Origin: Sthenelais limicola
Lineage: Eukaryota > Annelida > Polychaeta > Phyllodocida > Sigalionidae
Length of the DNA: 64,000 nucleotides
NCBI GenBank assembly: GCA_942159475.1
Contig: OW804095.1
Coordinates: 58,680,773 to 58,744,772 of the forward strand
Reading direction: 5' to 3'
Position numbers and translations under genes: made by a program. Shown piece after piece: positions 32,321 through 43,888 of this stretch (positions are counted from its first letter, which is position 1; the number at the start of each line of letters is the position of its first letter). The notes under the pieces are model-generated. The model ran no database searches, was not told the origin of the DNA, and saw only the letters and a list, made by a program, of their open reading frames with translations.

Positions 32321-34735
32321 TATTCTGAGGGAATTCTGAGGGATTAGGGAAAGAAATAAAACATAGCAGGTTTTAGATAATATATTTGAAGAGTTTTTCA
32401 TAATCGTTAGTCAAACCCAGATGGATAAAATTTTCACATAAATCCCCCTGGTTATTTCCTGAGTTTGTAGACAGAACCACTAGGTTTTCATGCTTTTGGC
32501 ACTAGTGACTACTATATTTTGTATTTTCTATGAACAGTTGAGGCTGTGATCATGGTGAGTGCAATGTATATGTGAGAGGTGCGAATTTTAGAGTTAACTT
32601 ACAGTTTTGGTGATCCAGCATTTTTCGTTAAGAACTTATGCTTCCAAATTAATCCAGGTTTGAATCTCCTAGCTCCCTTGAAGCTCACTAGAGCTTGCTA
32701 AAAACAGAAACACAATATCACAGTAGTCCACTCCAGGTATTCATGGAGTATTCCTCAACAATGAGTTCCATCCAGGTTAACATGGATTCCTTTGCACAAA
32801 TTCCTGAAAAGGAAACACAACACAATATCCAGTGTGGTGATAAGAAGTGAAGAATCCGTGAGAACCATTGTTGAAGTCCAAATAGGTGAAATTGAACCAC
32901 TACCATTGTACCAATGTAGTATTGAAGAGAACCAATTCAGTCAACCCAGGCAAATGTGTTGAAACTCCTTTGAAACGAGAAGAAATGTTGATGAATCTGA
33001 AATAAATCAGACACAGCACAGATATGCAAGGCAAATAACAGTTGATCAGGCTCTGATGGCAGCTCAGGTGGGGTGTCACAGGCAAAATCTGAGAAAAATG
33101 GTCATAGCTCCTGCTAGACCAAGATCCTATGCACTAATGATGGTGATTGAGGAGGGGGCTCTTTTATACCAGAGTGACCCCCTAGTGGGCAAATCCTGGA
33201 ACTACTGTTTGAAACTTAACTTAAAACGGGCTTTAATATCGTTTTTGAAGGTATATTTAGGCCTCTTTTCATTAAAAAGAATATTTAACATGTTTTGGAA
33301 CAAAAAATATTGTGTATTTCAAGAGAAAACAGTGAAAAAGTGACACGGTGACGCGGCATTCAGTACAGCATTCAGTGCGGCATTCAGTGCCAAGAAGTAG
33401 GACGGCCGTTTTCTCGGAAATTATGCAAAATTGTTTTAAAATAGGTATCTCAGACCCATTCTTGTGTCCAAATAAACATTATTGCCGATTCAGATGTTCT
33501 AAATTCAACATTTTAAGGGATAATTCTGTTTCAAATTTAGCTTGCTTGTGTTAAAGATATGCGTCAAGATGCCAAGATGGCGGACCCTTTTCGGATTTGC
33601 AAATGACGAATTTGTACACCGAAAATTGGCCAAAATAGATGAGAACTTGCTTGTTTCACGCTGGATATTTTGTTCAGGCGCTAAGTCCCGTCATATTAAA
33701 TGTATTTGCAAAAGTTTTGCTTAATATTAAGGAAAATAATGGTGCCGGCTACGACGTGGGTTTCGCCCATAGGAATAGCATTGGGACATGTCAAAATGAA
33801 ATATTTCCAGATTTTTACATATTTTTGGTTTTAAATGGATGACAAACCTTCTCGGAGGTTTCAATCGGAGATATCATGCCCTTGGTTTGACTGAAAACGG
33901 TATATTCTTCGAGTAATTTGATGTTTTTGTGTTAGAAATGTCAAGCCCATAGACGGCCATATTAAAACAATATTCGGCAACGTTCACTCGGCGGATAATT
34001 TTTTCTTCCATACAGTGGAAATATCGCGAATATTGGTCTTAAACTCAGTACATATGATGTGTATTGTCACGATTTAGCTATTGTTGATCTTAAAAGAATC
34101 TCAGATTGTTTATTTTGCACGATGTTCGGTTTCTAAATGTTTTCTCATAGGCTTCAGGGTAAAATAATTGCCTTGTCAATGGCAGATATTATTAAGCCAG
34201 ACAAAGGCCAGAAAATGATCGAGCATGGAGGTGTTTTGAAAACTGTGTCATTAACGATAGATCTGATAAGGCTACGCTCAAGATAAAGATGTAGTTGTAA
34301 AAATATTTTCATAAGAATGATCTGTAGTCGAGTAAGGTTAATTTGCTAGGCTTGAAAATGTTCAGGAATTTTACTGATGAAGGTATGGCACCCATTCTGA
34401 ATTCTTACGACGTAGAAGGTAGCTGGTTAATTGAAAATTAATTATTACAGATTAATTACAGCATCTTATTGTTTTAAATCTAGCTGGTACGATGTACAAC
34501 GAGCCTGACGATCTGAGTATGAACTCTCATGGTGAAATTATTCTTATGTTCGTCGGAAATGGAATTTTTATATTGCTTCGAAAATAGGTTTTATTACGAA
34601 AATTGGAGATAGGTAGACAAAATCGATTTTATTTGAAATAATATACGTGTTAAAGGTTTAATCGATCTCATAGTTTTAGTAGGCTTATCAACGATCTCTT
34701 GTCGAATGAGGATCTCATTTTTGTGTTCATGTGAC
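32321..34735. other. No gene identified
   Basis: Non-repetitive AT-rich sequence. At 33,574-33,583 AAGATGGCGG resembles a YY1 site, and CTTTTATA occurs at about 33,161. Neither can be tied to a gene. Confidence 0.4.
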
Positions 34736-34739
34736 TAGC

Positions 34740-34935
34740 ATAGACTTTAGTAGACTTAGACTTTAGTAGACTTAGACTTTAGTAGACTTAGACTTTAGTA
34801 GACTTAGACTTTAGACTGGACTTAGACTTTAGACTGGACTTAGACTTTAGACTGGACTTTAATACACTTTAGACTGGACTAAGACTTTAGACTGGACTTA
34901 GACTTAGACTTAGACTTTAGCTGGACTTAGACTTT
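34740..34935. repeat. Minisatellite GACTTAGACTTTAGTA / GACTGG
   Basis: Overlapping units of GACTTAGACTTTA joined by GTA or GACTGG over about 195 bp, starting roughly 220 bp before the transposase ORF. The same ACTTAGACTT core is scattered through 27-31.6 kb. CACTA elements typically carry such subterminal repeats. Confidence 0.85.
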
Positions 34936-35154
34936 AGCCTTATAGAGAAAGCTGTTTTGGTATAGTGATGTTTTTGGACGATTGATTTTTAGATTTTTTC
35001 TTCTTTTTGCATGGCTCATGACTTACTAACCGGGAGTCCCGATATCTACATCTACATATGGTGATAGCATCATTTTTGTTATTGTATATTCTGTTCATGG
35101 TCAACATGATGTATGACATGCATATTAATATCAATCAACTAACTGTCCTCTAGC

Positions 35155-37074
35155 ATGGCGAGTTACATGGCAACATACCGTAGACGTAGGAAGCAGTTCC
35201 TTGCAGCCTGTGCCATGAGTCAACCACAACCAGAGGAGGTCTGCATTCCTGAGCCCTTTTTCATGCCAGCCGACGAAGTGAATATGCCCCGTGAACAGGA
35301 GGACGATGTTGACGCTCTGCAGATTGAGTTCGATTCTGATGATGATGAGTGTGCTCCAGCTGTTACTGCACCGCAAGAGTGGCACGCCCTCATCCAAGAC
35401 CCAAAGACCCAGATCGATCTACAGGAACAGTTGGCTAACTGGGCTGTGGACCATGATATACGAGGATCAGCAGTAAGTGCCTTGTTGAAAGTGCTCTCCA
35501 ACAGACTCCCCTTCCTTCCTAAAGATGGACGCACACTGAAAGGCACCATGAGAAGTGTTGATGTCACTCAAAAAGCTGGTGGTGACTATGTGTATATTGG
35601 TATCTTAGCTAACCTAAAGAATCACCTTAATCGCTGTCCAGAAACCAATGAAGAATTGTTGCTCAATGTGAATGTTGATGGAATTCCACTCTATAACAGC
35701 AGTGCAGTCCAGCTGTGGCCCATTCTTGCAAATGTGAATGGCGGCAACCCCTTTGGCATAGCACACTGGACTGGGAAGCAGAAACCAAACAATGTGCACG
35801 ACTACCTGCACGACTTCATAGAAGAGCTTGAGACCCTCTGTGCCAGTGATATCAGACACAATGGCAAAACGTATAAGCTCCGTCTTCGTGCATTTGTGTG
35901 TGATGCACCAGCGCGTGCATTCATGAAATGTATTACTGGACACACTGGCTACTCTTCTTGTGAGAGGTGCACTGTGCATGGGATCTATGATCGCTCTGTC
36001 AGGTTGTTGTCCTTAACCGAGGAGCTACGCACAGATGAGGGCTTTGCAGCTGGAAGCTACGAAGAGCACCAAGTAGCAGTCTCTCCACTTGCAGTGAGCC
36101 CACTGAACATTCCGATGGTGACTGCTTTTGTACTCGACTATATGCACCTGGTATGTCTTGGTGTTGTTCGTCGTTTGCTAGGAGTATGGAAAAGGCCAGG
36201 AAGTCCATTCAAGCTAGGGACAGGGCAGTTAGACGCAATAACAGCCAGCTTGACTGCCATGAAACCACATATACCATCTGCATTTCAACGACAAACTCGG
36301 GGAATCGATGAAATGGAGCGATGGAAGGCAACAGAATTCCGATTCTTCCTCTTGTATGCGGGTCCAGTAGCTCTGAAGGACAACATACCCAAGGAGCAGT
36401 ATCGCCACTTCCTTGGCCTAAGTGTTGCCATGAGGATCCTCCTGTCTGATGAGCTTGTCCAAGACCAGAGCTATGTCGAATATGCCGGACAATTGCTTCG
36501 GTTGTTTGCCAAGGACTGCCATAGGATATACGGTCAACAATTTATAACCTATAACATGCATAGCATTGCCCATCTGGCTGATGATGTGAGAGAACATAAG
36601 GTGTCCCTTGACCAGTTGAGCGCATTTCCTTTTGAGAACTATCTGGGGAAACTGAAGGGACTTGTGCACACTGGTGTCACTCCCATCAGGCAAGTTGTGA
36701 AACGACTCGACGAAAGACAACACCATGGACAGCAACAAACACCGCCCAACCAACCAACAAACCAAGTATCTGAACCGTCCACCAAAAAACGGGACTGTGT
36801 CTATTTCTTGACAGATGGGTCATTTGGCATAGTCCAGGAGGTCTTAACCAATGGGTCATTGCTGTGCAAGGTGGCAAAGGTGCAAAAACTGACTAATCTT
36901 TTCATCCATCCAATAGAAAGCAAGCATTTGAACATTTTCCACCTCTCATCTTTCTCCAACACTGTGTTGAAAAAGATCAACAAGAGGAAACTACAACAAA
37001 AGGCGATCCTACTACCAATGGCAGGGGATGCTAACGGCTTTTGTCTCATGCCACTTATCCATAAAGAGTTGTAG
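35155..37074 (+). CDS. CACTA/EnSpm-like (tnp2-type) DDE transposase
   Basis: Single-exon, 639 residues, uninterrupted. The N-terminus is basic (RRRRK, 9-13), then acidic (50-66). The catalytic region contains NVDGIPLYNSS (Asp175), then AFVCDAPARAF (Asp250), followed by a zinc-binding-like C-x2-C-x2-H (Cys269, Cys272, His275). Next comes VLDYMHLVCLGVVRRLL (Asp328, His331), then TEFRFFLLYAGP with a Glu near residue 390. YNMHSIAHLADDV at about 460-475 resembles the conserved C-terminal segment of this family. Known function: excision and integration of the element. The ATG follows 'ctaactgtcctctag', a good splice acceptor with a branch-like CTAAC, so a 5' non-coding exon or a longer N-terminus is possible. 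The length is short for the family but no core block is missing. No stops or frameshifts: this copy could be recent, active or domesticated. Confidence 0.8.
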   Translation: MASYMATYRRRRKQFLAACAMSQPQPEEVCIPEPFFMPADEVNMPREQEDDVDALQIEFDSDDDECAPAVTAPQEWHALIQDPKTQIDLQEQLANWAVDHDIRGSAVSALLKVLSNRLPFLPKDGRTLKGTMRSVDVTQKAGGDYVYIGILANLKNHLNRCPETNEELLLNVNVDGIPLYNSSAVQLWPILANVNGGNPFGIAHWTGKQKPNNVHDYLHDFIEELETLCASDIRHNGKTYKLRLRAFVCDAPARAFMKCITGHTGYSSCERCTVHGIYDRSVRLLSLTEELRTDEGFAAGSYEEHQVAVSPLAVSPLNIPMVTAFVLDYMHLVCLGVVRRLLGVWKRPGSPFKLGTGQLDAITASLTAMKPHIPSAFQRQTRGIDEMERWKATEFRFFLLYAGPVALKDNIPKEQYRHFLGLSVAMRILLSDELVQDQSYVEYAGQLLRLFAKDCHRIYGQQFITYNMHSIAHLADDVREHKVSLDQLSAFPFENYLGKLKGLVHTGVTPIRQVVKRLDERQHHGQQQTPPNQPTNQVSEPSTKKRDCVYFLTDGSFGIVQEVLTNGSLLCKVAKVQKLTNLFIHPIESKHLNIFHLSSFSNTVLKKINKRKLQQKAILLPMAGDANGFCLMPLIHKEL

Positions 37075-37385
37075 TGAGTTGAGTTTAAGAGTTTGAGTGA
37101 ATAATGCATTGTAATATTCAGCAGTAGTTTGATCTCATGCAGTATAAATTTATGTTTAGTGAGGTTACTTATTATACAGCGTAGGTATTCATAGCGAAGG
37201 ATACCCATGATAAAGTTAGCGGTGGAAAGTGCTACTTTTCTATCTACCGGTGACGACTATTCAGTCCGAGTTCTATTTTCATATAGAGAATATATGTAGT
37301 CATATTCCGTATATGTTATCCTATATGACCAGAATTGTACATAGAAATGTTGAATGTTAAGTTATTCATGCTAATGTTATTGATT

Positions 37386-37391
37386 AATAAA
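37386..37391 (+). terminator. Polyadenylation signal AATAAA of the transposase gene
   Basis: AATAAA followed by an A-run, 312 nt after the transposase stop and before the first DUF4806 exon. Confidence 0.5.
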
Positions 37392-37640
37392 AAAAGAACA
37401 TGAACATGAACATGAACTGTGAATAAGGTATTCTTGTTTCTTATTTCTCAACAGCTAGTGGTCTAAGGTACATTATTGCAGTATTGAGTTTAATTTTGTA
37501 TTTAGTTACAATAATAGATTATTTCATGGAAAGCCCCTAAAGCAGCAAGTAAGACTTCCAAAGCATTGCAAATATAACACAAATATCCCAATTCATCTAC
37601 AGTCATCTCTGAAAGTTCACATTCTTCAGATTATTGACAG

Positions 37641-40600
37641 GAGGACGATGATAGTGAGGAGGAGAGTGAGGCTGACAGCTCAGTGAAACCTGACGATCCG
37701 AGACCCAAAAGAAAACAGGCTGACCCAGTAAGCAACAATGGTAAGCAAAGATAATGGTGACAAGTGCAATAATGTTGAATTATGTAGTCATTGTTTGGCA
37801 CTATTGGCACTATTCATATGAGCAATGAAACCTTACTTTGATAAAGCCAGTACTTGATAATGCCAGTAAGTAACCATGTACTTAATCAGTTGAACTGATA
37901 GGGTAAAATGCCTCATGAGCAATGAAACCATACGTTGAGAAAGTGATAGTTGAACTGATAGGGTGAAAAGCCTAGCAAAAACTCAACAACCCCCCAAAAA
38001 ACAGATGTATCATTATATTGTTTACTTTCAGAGGATGCTATGACTTACCTCCGGCGCAAGTTGGTGAAAGAAGCTAAATCGGCAAAAGAAGGTAAGGGTC
38101 TTTATGTTAAGAAGGAATGGAAAAGTGGTGTTGAAATGTTCAATAAATTGATAACATGGTCTGGTTGGAGGAACATTCTGATGACAAGCCTATCCTTGGC
38201 TGGTTAGTAAACATTGATGTCAAAAAGTGATGCCTACTAAATCATATTTATACTATTATTTATACTAGTATCAAATCATATTAACCATTGGCAGGGAAAA
38301 AGTATAGACAACAAATACTAATTTCCACTATTTAAATATAAAAAATCTCTCTTTATCAGCCAATCAGAAACGTGTGTAATGTGCTTTTTGTTCTATCATT
38401 GCAGATGTGCAAGTGCCCAACCCTCCCATAGGGCTTGGTGGCGTGTCACAGACGTCTTCAGTAGACATGTTTGATGAGAGCATTGACGATCAGGCAGCAT
38501 CCCTAATCGACGATTCAGACAACGATGCCACGTATACTGCCGGTGATGAAGACGATACAAGTGAGGAGGAGAACTCTGTGGAGGAGAATGTTGTACAGGC
38601 AGTCAAGAACCTTGAAGAGCTCAAAAAAACCTTGCTAAATGACCGCACAACCACAAGTGAGGTAATACCACAACTCTCGAGGACTAAGAAGGTAGTAAAA
38701 GGGAGAAAAGGAGGACAAGGGATTAAGAGAATGAGGGAAGTGACAGAGAGCGAAACAGAGACCGATGAAGGAAGAAGCCGGTCCAAAAAGAAACCCGCCG
38801 GTCCATTTGCATCATCCCCCAGGCAACCACACCAGCCCACCCAAAATGCGACTTCCTCAACCTTGGGCTCTCCACAGTTAGCACCATCATCCCCCAGGCA
38901 ACAGTCAACAGCGCAACAACACCAGACCACTCAAAATGCGACTTCCTCAACCTTGGGCTCTGCACAGTTAGCACCACCACACCTCAATGCACAGAAACGG
39001 CCGCTGATGGATAATTCCAGTAAGTAACCATGTACTTAATCAGCTATCAAATGTCCCCTATCAGTTAAATATATTCAAATATGTATTAAAGCTAAGTCAC
39101 TTGTGTGTCTTTCTTCTCTATATATAATCACCATGTGCATTAATGTACCAATACAAAGAAATAAGAGTTAATTAAGGAGATATTCACTTTATTAAACTTA
39201 TTTTCATACAAAAAACCTAAGTGCATGACAGTTTGAAAATGGACAGTGAAAAATAACCTGGCTAAATATAAATAATTAAGAGAGTTCTCTCTTTACCCAT
39301 TGAAATTCCAGGCTTCCAGTGGTTTGTGTTTGGCAAGTTGACTGAACTGACCGAAAAAATAGATACCATCATCAGGACGCTGTCGCAGCAAACACAAAAC
39401 GAGCGGAGCACGATAATCAACACCGGAGTGCTGTTATTGCCCAAACCGATGGCCACAAGAGAAGAGGTCGACCAGCTGGAGGCCGAACTTGCGGACCCTG
39501 TCAAACGAAATGGAATTGTGAGTAATCTGTTCCTCTACCTCTCAGTGCCTCACAATTACCCTCTGTGTTCTCTCCTTTCTCTCTAAATAAGCCTCCAAAA
39601 GGATGTTAACAGGGTGTTAAGCACCTACTCTCACTCACTCCAACGAACAATACGAATACAATGTGCACATCAGTATGATTTGCCATGTAGCTAAATTTTC
39701 AATTGTTATTAGATAAGAAGCAAATCTAGTACTCTTTGGGTGTAGGACAATTTCAACGATCTCATGACCCCAATGTTCTGGCACTCGATGTGATAACAAA
39801 GAATGGTCTCCATACATTAGTTAATTAGAAATTGTTCTGTTACTCTACTCTCCGGTACATAATCTGGGTAACATGTTTGTATTGCTCCATTCTTTTGGTA
39901 GTAACCTGACTACCCCTTGTGTGTATTTATATTGTGTGCATTAATGTAAATATTTTTATTAATGGACATATTTCATTGCAGATTGAACTGCTGTCTCATG
40001 TTGGTGGGGAGACACCTGGTAAGACGGCATTGAGTGCAATGAATAGGCTTATGGACGCAGAGGCAGCAAGGCACTTTAACCTACGCGGCACCGAGAATAA
40101 ACTATCGTTCAGAGGGTACGACCTGTACAATGTGGTGATTGGTAAGCATATTGCATTTAATAAATAACACATTTTCAAATTACATTTAATATCTACAGGG
40201 TTGGATAGGCTGAGCAGCTAGATTTAATAATCATTGTCGAGGCAATTTTATTCCATTATGATTTAACATTGTCTCTCTATTAAAAATTAAGAAAACTGAT
40301 CAGGCTGAAGATTTTTCTCATCAATAATCACCAACGTTTTGCTATCTTTTGACCTTCATCATGTTAGTATTCTATAATTAAAAGATTAATAAGGTATTAC
40401 AAAGGAATCATATTCTCATACATATGAAATAATTTCTAATGCCCTCCTGACGATCCTTCCTGTTATAAGAGTGGTATTGCTGGTTGACAAAGCATGTACT
40501 AATGAATTCACATTTTATTTCAGAGGCTGTAAGGTTGGCACACCCCAATGGCGCTGCGATTGAGAAAGAATCTCACAAGTGTATTGGGACCATGTTGAGG

Positions 40601-40681
40601 AGCGCTGTGTCTACAATAAACAAGCGAAAGAAGAGGGCAGAGGAGCAGTTTAGACAGTTTAGAGCACAACAACCATATTGA
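37641..40681 (+). CDS. DUF4806-domain protein, six exons (first exon not found)
   Basis: Exons 37641-37740, 38032-38091, 38405-39019, 39312-39517, 39982-40141 and 40524-40681 all have AG/GT borders and consistent phases, giving 432 residues to TGA 40681. The first two encode an acidic segment and a short Lys/Arg-rich helix. The long exon is acidic, then has NLS-like KKVVKGRKGG and a Ser/Pro/Gln-rich part with an internal ~105-bp duplication (TQNATSSTLGS twice). The last three exons form the DUF4806 domain: LPKPMATREEVDQLEAEL, then ELLSHVGGETPGK, LMDAEAARHFNLRG, YDLYNVVIGEAV and a basic tail. Function is unknown; it is probably the accessory protein of the same transposon, by position. The first exon seen has an in-frame stop six bases upstream, so a start-bearing exon is missing. 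Confidence 0.78.
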
Positions 40682-40688
40682 AATAGGA

Positions 40689-40694
40689 AATAAA
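40689..40694 (+). terminator. Polyadenylation signal AATAAA of the DUF4806 gene
   Basis: Eight bases after the stop codon; another AATAAA at 40736-40741. Confidence 0.45.
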
Positions 40695-41167
40695 CAATGC
40701 TGTTTTAGAATAGAATAGAACAGAACAGGTATTTGGAATAAAACTCGAGCCTAAAAGCCTGTAAAACTAAACAAATGGTGTTAATTCTGAATAATTAAGA
40801 CCATTTATAATGGTGTGGTTACATTTGGTTAATATTATAATGTTGGGTTGATATAATTGAAAGTTGCGATAGAGCTATGGGTTTTTAGAGAAATCAATTT
40901 ATAGAGAATCCTTCTGCTTAATACACTATTGATGTAAAAAGGATGTAAATAAAATAAATGTACATATACAATGACTGGTTTTATTGTTGTTTCTACCTTC
41001 TTTCCTCCATCAAGTAAATGTAGCATAGACTGAAAAGAATGGTTGAACACAACTTCTGGCCCCATAATGGATGTATTCATTACTTTAGTGCAAATCATAA
41101 GCAAATATTTAAGTTGATCCCAAGTAATCTGAGCCCCACCTGCAATACCCTACCCCAGGTATACTAA

Positions 41168-41345
41168 AATGTGCAACCAAAGTGCAGCCGGATGTGCAAC
41201 CAAAGTGCAGCCGGATGTGCAGCCAAAGTGTAGCCGGATGTGCAAAAAGGTGCAGCCAAAGTGCAGCCGGATGTGGAAAAAAAGTGCAGCCAAAGTGCAG
41301 CCAAGCAAAAGTGCAGCCAAAGTGCAGCCGGATGTGCAAGGCTGG
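41168..41345. repeat. ~20-bp minisatellite AAAGTGCAGCCGGATGTGCA
   Basis: Eight to ten imperfect units, some truncated to AAAGTGCAGCC. Several overlapping frames are open on both strands because of it, and none is a credible gene. The flanks to 41,420 are GC-rich. Confidence 0.88.
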
Positions 41346-41420
41346 CTTACACTGGCTGCACTTTTCCCTGAGTCCGGATGTAGTCCGCGGCCGTGCAAGG
41401 GCTGCGCATCCTAAGTGCAT

Positions 41421-43767
41421 CTGCGCAACCTGGGATGTACTCTCAGTGGCATAAATTAATATATAATATGTAATACATATACAGAAGCTCTCCCATCCAT
41501 ATTAACAGAGCCATACATACTGCATGTGTTGATATTAATGGCGTAGATTTTGTTGAAGGAAGTCGATATAGTTTGGGTGGGTTGTGTACGTATTCTTTCC
41601 GTCCAGCAACTTCCAAAACATTTGTAAATTCTAGGGTATTTAGTCCACCAATGATTTATCATACTGAGTCATACGTTTGAAGAGAATAGGACTGATTTGT
41701 AAGTGATTTGATTACTGTAAATGTGTACACCTACTAGCCCTATGTGTAGGCCTATGCCTTTTTATTATTTCTTTTTACAAATTAATCTATTTATCTGTGT
41801 GCTCAATAGCTCTACAACGATTCAAATATGGAGATGTTCATGAATATCAATACTACTAGAAATACTAGAATATATCTCAAGTGATGTTTTGTACCTAACG
41901 TATGATGTAATATGTTAGGTATGTTATACAGATTATGTAGAAGCTGACATGATAATTTGTTTAGAATATATATAATTTCATTTCCTTCGAAATAGGATTA
42001 CTGTTTTTACTTTTAGCAAGTCTTCCAACCGTCCCTGTAGGGAATCGTTCATTGTTACATAGAACATGCACACAATAACTAAGTCATTTACTAGAAGTTT
42101 ATCATCATGTAATAATACAATTATACACGCATTGAGAAGATTACAGACATGTGGCCATAAATGATAACTACGACAAAAATTGGACACATGACATTATGAT
42201 CATGTGTGATGCCTCACCCACTTTTGTAAAGTAGGTGTATTTAGAAAAATGTGGTCCTTAGAACAACCTCAGTTATGTGTAAATATTTTCAATAAAGTCT
42301 CTAAATTTGATGAATAGTCATGCCACTAACAGCTGAACACCCCCAAATGAAAACATTCTGACCAAGGGTTGTTGTGAATATTAAAATCACTTTGGAAAAT
42401 ATCAATTATGTGACGTCTGACTCATTATCCTTAAACACATCATATATGAGTAATTCTCCCAATCGGGTATCATTTGGTTTTTGAGCCTAGGGTCTCGACA
42501 ACCTGTATTTGGGGTGATCACACATGATTATCACCATTTCATTCTAGTTCCTATGAGGGAACCATACTTTCGAAGTTCTTAAGCCAGAATCTCCACCGCT
42601 ATTGCAATAAAAGTGCTTTTTCAGGCAAGGAAATAAGTAATAATTATGGAATTTGAATACAATACACAGGCGCATTTAGAAAATATATTCTTTCTGCTGA
42701 AGAAAATGATTTCGACACATGCACATGTGTTCAGTATCATAGAAAAAAAAACAATATTTATGTAATATCTAATTTAAACTGAGCTACACATGGAAAATAT
42801 TATTTTGGAATATTTGTGTCGCATTCCATCATCTATTAGCTTCAAAATAATAAAATACTCCGAGACAAAACATTAATATTAGATTGCAATTAGTATTTGT
42901 TGACGAAAAGATGCCCATATACATATATTTTGATTAAAATAAAAGTTACTACCCTGCGATGTTTCTGAAACCTTTTATTCTCTTACATAAAATTCCTTGA
43001 CCTGGTATGGGAATATGTTATGTCTCGTTACAACATGTGATATATCTCCTATATTTTTTTTAAAAAAAGCATTTTCATGTTATTTCAACCTTCCTAATAA
43101 TTATTCAAGCCTGCTTGAAAACGGTGAAAAATATAAATAGGATTAAATATCATTCAGGAAAGTTTGTGTACCAATGCCTATGACCTGTGTTCATACCTGT
43201 CACCCCTACTAAAACCAATGTGTCATACATGTAATACATTCAAATATATATAAACAGTATCTTTTCATAATAATCCACAATGTGTTCACCGTATTCACGG
43301 TTTAATGATTATCTATAATATAATCATGGGTGTTTACCCCTGATAAGTTTACAGTTCCAAAAACGATGGTCGTTAGCTAGTACCTTCATCATCGATTAAT
43401 ATGGTATCGTTAAAACTCACAAACCGACACTGTAGCCTAACCCCTTCCTATATCTTATATTATCGGCGATCGGTAAGAGTAAAATCATTTCTCTGAGCAA
43501 AGGCTGTTTTTTGGCTGCTCGGATTCATAATCATATTGGTTCACCAAATAGGCGTAATAAGCATGTTGCCGTATAGTTTGCGCTCAGGTATTATACACAA
43601 GCAATATAACCCGGCCAAGCCCACCAAATGGGGACTTAAAATATGGATGCTAGCTGAGAGCGTCACAGGTAAGAATAATATTATATTATATAATAATATA
43701 ATATAATAATAATAATAATATATTTTTCCCAGAACATATAACCCATGTTGATCTTTGTAAAATACTT
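41421..43767. other. No gene identified
   Basis: AT-rich, no exon-like blocks seen. An AT/TAA microsatellite lies at 43,678-43,735, immediately before Ngaro copy 2. Confidence 0.5.
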
Positions 43768-43856
43768 TGTGCAGGTGAAAACATCACCGATTAGGAAGAG
43801 GTCTGGGCCTTCCACTCTCAACCGCTTCTCCGCCCACGCCACACGTATAATTTTTT
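43768..43856 (+). repeat. Ngaro copy 2 A1 split direct repeat (110-bp internal deletion)
   Basis: Starts 3,241 bases before the A2 start but ends 3,351 bases before the matching A2 end, showing a 110-bp deletion just after CACCGATTA. Confidence 0.85.
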
Positions 43857-43888
43857 GGCGTGATTTTGAGTCAAGTTCCGATTTTAAG

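Larger units (their letters stand above)
34740..40694 (+). mobile_element. CACTA/EnSpm-like DNA transposon, two-gene interior
   Basis: A tnp2-type transposase gene is followed on the same strand by a DUF4806 gene. I could not find the terminal CACTA/CACTG inverted repeats or the 3-bp target duplication, so the ends are unknown; coordinates cover the minisatellite to the last polyadenylation signal. The left boundary may extend far into the repeat mosaic. Confidence 0.6.

Noticed and set aside
33571..33586. YY1-like AAGATGGCGG as a transposase promoter
   Set aside because: More than 1.5 kb from the ORF, with no supporting TATA, splice donor or transcript evidence.
35220..37208. Several 60-135-codon minus-strand ORFs
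   Set aside because: Antisense to the transposase ORF, no motifs, no independent splice or promoter evidence.
41109..41454. Four overlapping Cys/Ser-rich ORFs
   Set aside because: All are translations of a 20-bp minisatellite in different frames.
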